Origin: Solirubrobacterales bacterium | GTDB lineage: Bacteria > Actinomycetota > Thermoleophilia > Solirubrobacterales > Solirubrobacteraceae | NCBI GenBank assembly: GCA_025963955.1 | Contig: JAOPZU010000015.1 | Coordinates: 1-12,515 of the forward strand | Length of the DNA: 12,515 nucleotides | Direction: 5' to 3' | Shown: piece by piece, positions 1 to 5,967 of the stretch | Position numbering within the stretch: the first letter of the stretch is position 1 | Layout: every line of letters starts with the position of its first letter | Notes under the pieces: generated by a model | The model's database searches: none | What the model was told of the DNA's origin: nothing | The model's input: the letters and a program-made list of their open reading frames with translations, nothing else | Translations under genes and position numbers: made by a program

Positions 1-828
1 CGCGGCGGGCGCCGTGACGTCCGGGTCGACGGCGTCCGCGGCGACGGAGCGGATCCACTCCCGCAGGCGACTGGCGGCGACGCGGGCGTAGATGCCGGGC
101 TTGCCCGCGCGGGCGCAGCCCTCCCCGGTGCTCGTCGCGCCGACGACCACGAGCGAGCCGTCGGGACGGTGCCCGAAGAGCGGCCCGCCCGAGTCCCCCT
201 GGCAGGTGTCGACGCCGCCCTGCGGGAAGCCCGCGCACAGCTGCGTGGCCGGATCGAACGCTCCGGGGTAGTCGGTGCCGCAGGTCGCGTCGTCGATGAC
301 CGGGACGGACGCCTCCTGCAGCTGCGCGGCCTCCGACCCGCCCTCCTTGGTCGCGCCGTAGCCGACGATCGTCCCGGACACGCCGGGCGCCCACAGCCCC
401 TGCTCGCCCCGACCGGCGACGTGGACGGGAGTGGTCGCGGCGGCCTTGGTGAGCCGCAGCAGCGAGACGTCGGAGCCCTGCGTGTTGAGGTAGCTCGGCG
501 GGATCTGCACGGCCTTCACCACGACACGCTCGCCCGCGCCGTGCGGCGTCTGCGCCCCGAGGGTCACGCCGATCATCCCCGGCGGCACGCCGATGGGCGT
601 GGCGATGACGGTGCCGGTCAGAGAGCCGCAGTGTCCCGCCGTGAGCACGACGTCGCTCGCGATGAGGGTCCCGGTGCAGGCGCCGAGGCCGGCGATGTCC
701 ACGAACGCGACGGCCGGGTAGGCGCCGGGCGCCGCGTCCTTCCCGCCCACCACCGCGTGCGCGGGCGCCGCCGTGGCGAGCCCCGCGAGCAGGACGCCGG
801 ACAGCAGGGCACGGACGCGGGAACGCAT
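1..828 (-). CDS. Exported trypsin-like serine protease (peptidase family S1), C-terminus cut by window edge
   Basis: Reading the minus strand from the ATG at 828 gives 276 residues with no stop before the window edge. A signal peptide spans about residues 1-25 (RVR n-region, Leu/Ala core, cleavage after AHA). The mature protein would begin directly with VVGG, the usual N-terminus of an activated S1 protease. The triad is H66 (TAGHC), D120 (GSDVSLL) and S213 (GDSGGP). D207, six residues before S213, sits at the S1-pocket position of trypsin and predicts cleavage after Lys/Arg. Six cysteines fit three canonical disulfides: C51-C67, C183-C198 and C209-C238. The protease domain ends near residue 262; the Ala/Asp/Pro-rich sequence after it starts a C-terminal extension of unseen length. 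A GAGG at 839-842 lies 10 nt before the start. It should act outside the cell; its substrate is unknown. Family assignment is near certain. Confidence 0.93.
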   Translation of the reverse strand, partial: MRSRVRALLSGVLLAGLATAAPAHAVVGGKDAAPGAYPAVAFVDIAGLGACTGTLIASDVVLTAGHCGSLTGTVIATPIGVPPGMIGVTLGAQTPHGAGERVVVKAVQIPPSYLNTQGSDVSLLRLTKAAATTPVHVAGRGEQGLWAPGVSGTIVGYGATKEGGSEAAQLQEASVPVIDDATCGTDYPGAFDPATQLCAGFPQGGVDTCQGDSGGPLFGHRPDGSLVVVGATSTGEGCARAGKPGIYARVAASRLREWIRSVAADAVDPDVTAPAA

Positions 829-830
829 GA

Positions 831-855
831 CCCCGGAACCTCACCGCGGCCGGGG
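831..855 (-). promoter_or_regulatory. Inverted repeat framing the protease ribosome binding site
   Basis: CCCCGG (831-836) and CCGGGG (850-855) are perfect 6-bp arms around a 13-nt spacer. In the minus-strand transcript the loop carries the GAGG ribosome binding site and the hairpin ends two bases before the ATG. It may influence protease translation or may be chance in GC-rich DNA. The rest of the 110-bp divergent gap (829-938) must hold both promoters, but I see no clear -10/-35 pair. Confidence 0.25.
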
Positions 856-938
856 AGTTGCGGCGCCGGCGAAGCGGCTGCACGCCGTGTCCGATCGGGC
901 GGCAGGACGCGCGCGCGATGTGGGAGGCTCCGCGGTCT

Positions 939-2258
939 ATGGCCAAGAAGATCCTGTACAGCGGCGAGACCCAGAAGGCCGTCGACAACTTCCCGATCAG
1001 CGGCGAGCGCGTGCCGATCGACGTCATCCACTGGCTCGGTCGCATCAAGGGCGCCGCGGCCACGGTCAACGGCGAGCTCGGGCTGATCGACGCGGACCTG
1101 GCGGCGAAGATCGCCGCCGCCGCCGACGAGGTCGCCACGGGCGCCTACGACGACCAGTTCCCGATCGACGTCTTCCAGACCGGCTCGGGCACCTCGTCCA
1201 ACATGAACACGAACGAGGTCCTCGCCTCGCTCGCGGGCGCGCACCCGAACGACCACGTCAACTACGGCCAGTCGTCGAACGACGTCTTCCCGAGCGCCGT
1301 GCACCTGGCCGCACTCGACAACACGGTCAACCAGCTGCTGCCGGCGCTGCGCCAGCTGCAGAAGTCTTTCGCGAAGAAGGCCGTGAAGTTCAAGGACGTC
1401 GTGAAGTCCGGCCGCACGCACCTCATGGACGCCGTGCCCGTCACGCTCGGCCAGGAGTTCGGGGGCTACGCCGCCCAGCTGACGCTCGCCATCGAGCGCG
1501 TGGAGGCGACCCTCGTGCACGTGGGCCAGATCCCGCTCGGCGGCACCGCCACGGGCACCGGCCTGAACACCGATCCGAAGTTCGCGGGCAAGGTCATCGC
1601 GCTGCTGAAGAAGCAGTCCAAGCTGAAGCAGATCGCCCCGCCGCTGGACCGCTTCGAGGCCCAGGCGAACCGCGACGCGCTCGTCGAGCTTTCCGGCGCG
1701 CTGAAGGTCGTCGCCGTCTCGCTGACGAAGATCGCCAACGACATCGCGCTCATGGGCTCCGGCCCGCGCGCCGGCATCGGCGAGATCTACCTGCCCGAGC
1801 TGCAGAAGGGCTCGTCGATCATGCCGGGCAAGGTCAACCCGGTCCTGCCCGAGGTCGTGCTGCAGGTCAGCGCGCAGGTCATCGGCAACGACACCGCGAT
1901 CACCATCGGCGGCATGCAGGGCCAGTTCGAGCTGAACGTCCGCATCCCGCTCATCGCGCGCAACCTCCTGCAGTCGATCCACCTGCTCTCGACGACGTCC
2001 AAGGCGTTCGCGGAGAAGTGCGTCGACGGCATCACCGTCAACCAGGCGGGCGTGGACGCGTCGGCCGGCAACACGCTCGCCGTCGCGACCGCGCTCAACG
2101 GCGCGATCGGCTACGACAAGGCGGCGGTGCTCGTGAAGACCGCTGCCGCGACCGGTCGCCCGCTGCGCGACGTCGCCCTCGAGGAGGGCGTGGACGCTGA
2201 CCTGTACGACAGGACCATCGACCTGCGGAAGATCGCCGCGGGCAACCAGAAGGCGTAG
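939..2258 (+). CDS. fumC: Class II fumarate hydratase (fumarase C)
   Basis: 439 residues. It interconverts fumarate and L-malate in the citric acid cycle in the cytoplasm, as a homotetramer in this family. Superfamily blocks are all present: GSGTSSNMN (82-90), QSSND (111-115), SGRTHLMDAVPV from 157 with active-site T160-H161, and the flexible serine loop GSSIMPGKVNP (291-301). The sequence after the serine loop (NPVLPEVV...QVIGND) recalls aspartase, but I recall the same wording in the Mycobacterium tuberculosis FumC, and GQFELNV fits fumarase, so fumarase is preferred over aspartate ammonia-lyase. I chose the ATG at 939 because GGGAGG (922-927) precedes it and the protein then begins MAKKILYSGETQ; in-frame ATGs at 858 and 918 add only unconserved residues. 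The N-terminus is about 20 residues shorter than in M. tuberculosis FumC and lacks the RIExDTMGEV strand. It is divergent from the protease and apparently monocistronic. Confidence 0.93.
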   Translation: MAKKILYSGETQKAVDNFPISGERVPIDVIHWLGRIKGAAATVNGELGLIDADLAAKIAAAADEVATGAYDDQFPIDVFQTGSGTSSNMNTNEVLASLAGAHPNDHVNYGQSSNDVFPSAVHLAALDNTVNQLLPALRQLQKSFAKKAVKFKDVVKSGRTHLMDAVPVTLGQEFGGYAAQLTLAIERVEATLVHVGQIPLGGTATGTGLNTDPKFAGKVIALLKKQSKLKQIAPPLDRFEAQANRDALVELSGALKVVAVSLTKIANDIALMGSGPRAGIGEIYLPELQKGSSIMPGKVNPVLPEVVLQVSAQVIGNDTAITIGGMQGQFELNVRIPLIARNLLQSIHLLSTTSKAFAEKCVDGITVNQAGVDASAGNTLAVATALNGAIGYDKAAVLVKTAAATGRPLRDVALEEGVDADLYDRTIDLRKIAAGNQKA

Positions 2259-2287
2259 CCCCCGGCTCCAAGGCCGGAGCGTCTGTC

Positions 2288-2314
2288 CCTGCGGGCGCGT
2301 CATGCGCTCGCAGG
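2288..2314 (+). terminator. Hairpin terminator of fumC
   Basis: CCTGCGGGCGC (2288-2298) pairs with GCGCTCGCAGG (2304-2314), giving 11 bp with one G-U pair around a 5-nt loop, 30 nt after the fumC stop. There is no T-run, as is common in high-GC actinobacteria. The pairing is better on the plus-strand RNA, because the G-U becomes a C-A mismatch on the other strand. A weaker 5-bp repeat (GCTCC/GGAGC, 2265-2280) lies just before it. Confidence 0.65.
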
Positions 2315-2328
2315 TGCGCAGGACGCCG

Positions 2329-2355
2329 GCGCGGTCCGCCCGCAGGCGGCCGCGC
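2329..2355 (-). terminator. Hairpin terminator of the minus-strand GH2 gene
   Basis: GCGCGG (2329-2334), a bulged T, then CCGCC (2336-2340) pair with GGCGG (2345-2349) and CCGCGC (2350-2355) around the loop CGCA: 11 bp with one bulge. It begins 12 nt past the stop of the minus-strand GH2 gene and abuts the fumC hairpin, so the two converging genes appear to have separate terminators within 70 bp. There is no T-run. Confidence 0.6.
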
Positions 2356-2367
2356 ATCGGCGGCGGT

Positions 2368-4272
2368 TCAGGGCGTCGTCGCCGCGGGCCCCGGCGCCGC
2401 CAGCGCGTCCCGCACCACGGTCAACGACGGCTTGGGCCGCCCGTCGTACTGGAAGAGGCCCTTCTGGTTGAGGCCGCGCACGATCCTGATGTCGGGGACC
2501 TGCCGGCGGATCGAGCCGCCGTAGAAGGCCGGCGTCACCGCGAAGTCGCGCAGGTTCCACACGAGCATCCCGGCCACGCGCGGGTTCGCGTTGTAGATCC
2601 CGATGTGGAGCTTCAGCAGCGAGGCCTGGAAGCCGAAGCCGCCCGGGTCGGCGGGGTCGTTGAGGTCGTTGGCCTCCGCCCCGAACTCGCTGATGACGAG
2701 GATCTTGTCCGCGAAGACCCGCTCGAAGTTCGCGACGTGCTCGCGGATCGCCTGGGCGACGGCGGGTCGCGGGTCGAGCGTCCGTTCGTACCAGCCGATG
2801 TAGTTCGTGTCGCCGATCGCGTCGATGTTGCGGTACATCGCGCCCGCGACCTTCGGCGGGTGGATGCCCCAGACGTCGAGGGCGACGAGGCGTCCGGGAT
2901 CCCGCTCGTGCAGCTCGCGGGCCATCGAGTCGATGTACGCCGCCTGGCCGCCGCGGTGGCCGTTGGCGGCGACCTCGTTGGCGAGGTTCCAGGCGATGAT
3001 CGACGGGTGCGTCTGGAGCTGGAAGAGCGTCGTGCGCACGCGGTCCTTGGCCTGGGCGACGAGCGCGGGCGTCTTGGAGGTCCAGGCCCCCGGCGCGTCG
3101 ACCGGGCCGACACCCATCCAGATCATGATGCCGGCGGCGTCCAAGCGCTCCATGAGCGCCGGGCTCAGCGGGTGCTGCGCGCGGGTCGCGTTCGCCCCGA
3201 GCTCCTGCAGCTCCCGCACGATCTCGTCCATGTCGGCCGGCGTGAGCGCGTCGCCGCGGCCCATTGCGTCCTCGTGGATCGAGGCGCCCCTCAGGACGAT
3301 CGGCTTCCCGTTGAGGACGATCCGCGTGCCGACCTTCCGGATCTCGCGCAGGCCGGTCTTCAGGCTGTAGCTCGCCTCGTCCCCGGCCTGGAAGGCGAGG
3401 TCGTAGAGGTTCGGCGAGCCCGGCGCCCAGAGCGCCGGGTCCTTCACGTCGACGGTCGTGGAGAGGACGTTCGTCTGCCCCGGCTTGACGACGATCTTCG
3501 GGAACGTGAAGCCGACCTTCTGGTCCCCGTGCTGCAGCGTGCCGGTGACGGGGATGACGCGCGCCGCGTCCGCCCGGTTGGTGACGTGGACGCTGAGGTC
3601 GACGAGCGCGTGCCCGTCCGGGCGCAGGCGCGTGCGGACGGTCGGCGTCGTGATGTCGCTCGCCGCGAGCCGGCGGATCGTCACCTCGCGGTTGACGCCG
3701 CCGAAGTTGAACCACGTGCGGTGCCACGCGGTGCGCTTCATCTCGTAGGGGTCGCGGTAGTCCGCGCGGATGACGAGCGTGTGCGGCACCCCGGGCGTGA
3801 GCGTCGCCCGCGCCTCGAACGGGAGGTACTCGCCCTTGTGGTGCGCGACGGTCTTGCCGTCCACCCAGACCGTCGCCTTGTGGTTGACGGACTCCATCCG
3901 GATGTCGTAGTCGCCCCCCTCGGGAACGGTGAACGACGTGCGGTACCAGGCGATCGTCCCGAAGAACGAGGCCTTCTGCTTCGGGCCCGTGACGCGGTTC
4001 CCGTTCGCCGCGTTGGGGACGGTCACGTTCGAGCCGACGAAGTCGCCGGTCTGCCAGCCCTTGAGCGTCCCGTGGGCGTTCGGGTCGCTGCGCAGGACCC
4101 ACGTCCCGTTGAGCGCGACGCGGCCGGGCGGGCCGGCCTGGATCATCGACTGGGAGGCCGCGGGGACGCCCTCGTCCCCGGCCCGGGCGCGGTCGACATC
4201 GCCGCCGGGGGCCACGGCGATCGCCACGGCCACGGCAGCGATCATCGCCGCCAATGCTTTTCCCCCACGCAT
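2368..4272 (-). CDS. Exported glycoside hydrolase family 2, beta-glucuronidase-like
   Basis: 634 residues with a probable signal peptide (hydrophobic Ala/Val core about residues 6-22, possible cleavage after ARA near 31). GH2 domain order follows: jelly-roll sugar-binding domain (about 50-200, ending WFNFGGVNREV), immunoglobulin-like domain (about 205-310) and TIM barrel (about 315-625). In WNLANE the acid/base is E433; in ISEFGAE the nucleophile is E529. IGWY (492-495) and the N-x-K motif (N602-Q603-K604, in GLNQKGLF) match E. coli beta-glucuronidase, where N-x-K binds the sugar carboxylate. Uronic-acid substrates are therefore likely, though the natural glycan is unknown. The second ATG of an ATGATG pair (4272) is 6 nt from GGAGG; the first (4275) is only 3 nt away. 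It lies 60 bp after the dehydrogenase gene on the same strand, possibly co-transcribed. It is paralogous to the GH2 at 10501. Confidence 0.88.
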   Translation of the reverse strand: MRGGKALAAMIAAVAVAIAVAPGGDVDRARAGDEGVPAASQSMIQAGPPGRVALNGTWVLRSDPNAHGTLKGWQTGDFVGSNVTVPNAANGNRVTGPKQKASFFGTIAWYRTSFTVPEGGDYDIRMESVNHKATVWVDGKTVAHHKGEYLPFEARATLTPGVPHTLVIRADYRDPYEMKRTAWHRTWFNFGGVNREVTIRRLAASDITTPTVRTRLRPDGHALVDLSVHVTNRADAARVIPVTGTLQHGDQKVGFTFPKIVVKPGQTNVLSTTVDVKDPALWAPGSPNLYDLAFQAGDEASYSLKTGLREIRKVGTRIVLNGKPIVLRGASIHEDAMGRGDALTPADMDEIVRELQELGANATRAQHPLSPALMERLDAAGIMIWMGVGPVDAPGAWTSKTPALVAQAKDRVRTTLFQLQTHPSIIAWNLANEVAANGHRGGQAAYIDSMARELHERDPGRLVALDVWGIHPPKVAGAMYRNIDAIGDTNYIGWYERTLDPRPAVAQAIREHVANFERVFADKILVISEFGAEANDLNDPADPGGFGFQASLLKLHIGIYNANPRVAGMLVWNLRDFAVTPAFYGGSIRRQVPDIRIVRGLNQKGLFQYDGRPKPSLTVVRDALAAPGPAATTP

Positions 4273-4276
4273 CATC

Positions 4277-4298
4277 GGCCTCCGAGGGTATCGAGGCC
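4277..4298 (-). promoter_or_regulatory. Inverted repeat covering the GH2 ribosome binding site
   Basis: GGCCTC (4277-4282) and GAGGCC (4293-4298) are perfect 6-bp arms with a 10-nt spacer. In the minus-strand transcript the arm nearest the start codon contains most of the GGAGG ribosome binding site (4279-4283), so folding would hide it. This would allow translational control relative to the upstream dehydrogenase gene. The gap 4273-4332 otherwise shows only a 10-bp palindrome, GACGGCCGTC, at 4323-4332. Confidence 0.3.
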
Positions 4299-4332
4299 CC
4301 ATGCGGAGCGCGCCTCCCCCCGGACGGCCGTC

Positions 4333-5826
4333 TCAGCCGCCGAGGTTCATCGCGACGTACTTCGTCTCCAGGTACTCCTCCATGCCCTCCGGCCCGCCCT
4401 CGCGTCCGAAGCCGGACTGCTTGACGCCGCCGAACGGCGCGCCGGCGTTGGAGACCATGCCCTGGTTGAGGCCGATCATCCCGGTCTCCAGGCGCTCCAC
4501 GACGCGGAACGCGCGCTCCAGGTCGCGGGTGAACAGGTAGGCGACGAGGCCGTACTCGGTGTCGTTGGCGGCGGCGACCGCCTCGTCCTCGGTGGCGAAG
4601 GTCGTGACGGGCGCGACCGGGCCGAAGATCTCCTCGCTGAGCACACGTGCGTCCTTGGGCACCGAGCCGAGGACGGTCGGGCGGTAGAAGTGGCCCGGGC
4701 CCTCGATGCTCTCGCCGCCCGTGAGCACCCGCGCACCCTTGGCGACCGCGTCCTCGACCAGCTCGTGGACCTTGTCGCGTTCGTCCGCGTTGATCATCGG
4801 GCCGACGTCGATGCCGTCCTCGGTCCCGCGCCCCACCGCCATGGCGTCCATCCGCTGCGCGAGCTTGTCCGCGAACTCCTCGGCAATGGACTCGTGGACG
4901 TGGAAGCGGTTGGCGGACGTGCACGCCTCGCCCATGTTCCGCATCTTGGCGATCATGGCGCCCTCGACCGCCTGGTCGAGGTCGGCGTCCTCGAAGACGA
5001 CGAACGGCGCGTTGCCGCCGAGCTCCATGGAGACCTTCAGGACCTGCTCGGAAGCCTGCTTGATGAGCGACCGGCCGACGGAGGTGGACCCGGTGAAGGA
5101 CAGCTTCCGCACCCGCGGATCGGCGATCAGCGGTCCCATCGTGTCGCCCGACTTCTCCGCGGTGATGACGTTCAGCACGCCGCCGGGCAGCCCGGCCTCC
5201 TCGAGGATCTGCGCGAGCGCGAGCATGCACAGGGGCGTCTGCTTGGCGGGCTTGACGACCATGGTGCAGCCGGCCGCGATCGCCGGCCCGATCTTGCGCG
5301 TGCCCATCGCGAGCGGGAAGTTCCACGGCGTGATGAAGAGGCAGGGGCCGATCGCCTGCTTCATGGTCAGCACGCGGCCGGCGCCGTTCTCGTTTACCGA
5401 GAAGCGGCCGTTGATGCGGACCGCCTCCTCGGAGTACCAGCGCAGGAAGTTGTTGGCGTAGGTGATCTCGGCCTTGGACTCCTTGATCGGCTTGCCCATC
5501 TCCAGGGTCATCAGCAGCGCGATGTCCTCGGTGCGCTCGAGGATCAGCTCGTACGCCCGGCGCAGCACGTCCCCCCGCTCGCGTGGGGCCGTGGTCCGCC
5601 ACGCCTCGCCCGCGGCGCAGGCGGCGTCCAGCGCGGCGGCAGCGTCCTCGAGGCTCGCGTCCGCGACCTCGCACAGCGCGCCGCCCGTGCTGGGGTCCTG
5701 CACGACGATCGTCGAGCCGCCGCTCGCGTCCCGCCACGATCCGCCGATGAAGAGCTGGTGAGGAACGGCCTCGACGACGGCGGATTCACGGCTCGTGAGC
5801 TCGAACTGGGGCATGGCTTCGAGCAT
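4333..5826 (-). CDS. gabD: Aldehyde dehydrogenase family, probable succinate-semialdehyde dehydrogenase
   Basis: 497 residues, full length for the ALDH superfamily. It probably oxidises succinate semialdehyde to succinate with NAD(P)+, as in GABA breakdown, in the cytoplasm. Key residues fall at the classical ALDH numbers: N169 (TPWNFP), general base E268 (MELGGN) and nucleophile C302 (GEACTSANR). The cofactor region VVKPAKQTP and the C-terminal APFGGVKQSGFGREGG block fit the SSADH group, and GEACTxANRFHV resembles actinobacterial enzymes of this name. Substrate is less certain than family. Only one Cys is present at the active site, whereas E. coli GabD and human SSADH have a second two residues on. 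The ATG at 5826 is chosen for GGAG (5835-5838) 8 nt upstream; the ATG at 5814 is an alternative. No GABA transaminase or regulator is visible. The GH2 gene follows 60 bp downstream. Confidence 0.87.
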   Translation of the reverse strand: MLEAMPQFELTSRESAVVEAVPHQLFIGGSWRDASGGSTIVVQDPSTGGALCEVADASLEDAAAALDAACAAGEAWRTTAPRERGDVLRRAYELILERTEDIALLMTLEMGKPIKESKAEITYANNFLRWYSEEAVRINGRFSVNENGAGRVLTMKQAIGPCLFITPWNFPLAMGTRKIGPAIAAGCTMVVKPAKQTPLCMLALAQILEEAGLPGGVLNVITAEKSGDTMGPLIADPRVRKLSFTGSTSVGRSLIKQASEQVLKVSMELGGNAPFVVFEDADLDQAVEGAMIAKMRNMGEACTSANRFHVHESIAEEFADKLAQRMDAMAVGRGTEDGIDVGPMINADERDKVHELVEDAVAKGARVLTGGESIEGPGHFYRPTVLGSVPKDARVLSEEIFGPVAPVTTFATEDEAVAAANDTEYGLVAYLFTRDLERAFRVVERLETGMIGLNQGMVSNAGAPFGGVKQSGFGREGGPEGMEEYLETKYVAMNLGG

Positions 5827-5864
5827 AGACGCGGCTCCGAACGCCTCGCCGGTGAGCCCCGCGA

Positions 5865-5886
5865 CGCCGCCCTGGACACGGCGGCG
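5865..5886. promoter_or_regulatory. Inverted repeat in the gabD/SpoIID divergent gap
   Basis: CGCCGCC (5865-5871) and GGCGGCG (5880-5886) are perfect 7-bp arms separated by 8 bp, inside the 141-bp gap (5827-5967) between two divergently read genes. The placement suits an operator or a leader hairpin. No convincing -10/-35 pair is visible in the gap, and translations of the gap resemble nothing recognisable. Confidence 0.3.
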
Positions 5887-5967
5887 CTGTTCGCGCGCGA
5901 GCACGAACCGGTCCTCCGGCGCATCCGCCCACCGCTCTGTGCGACCCTCGCGCTTGTTCGACGAGTG

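Noticed and set aside
1797..1900. Aspartate ammonia-lyase as the identity of the gene at 939.
   Set aside because: The NPVLPEVV...QVIGND text resembles aspartase, but mycobacterial fumarase has the same wording and GQFELNV plus HLMDAVPVTLGQEF favour fumarase.
618..2357. Minus-strand 579-residue open frame across fumC.
   Set aside because: It lies opposite fumC, whose family motifs are unmistakable. The translation has no recognisable motif.
2300..5737. Minus-strand 1145-residue open frame across the GH2 and dehydrogenase genes.
   Set aside because: It is an out-of-frame shadow of those two genes, Arg/Gly/Pro-rich with no motifs.
2302..5967. Very long plus-strand open frame leading into the SpoIID gene.
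   Set aside because: It is antisense to the clearly recognisable GH2 and dehydrogenase genes, its translation is low-complexity Arg/Asp/Val/Gly text, and the real protein starts with a signal peptide at 5968. Long spurious frames are expected at this GC content.
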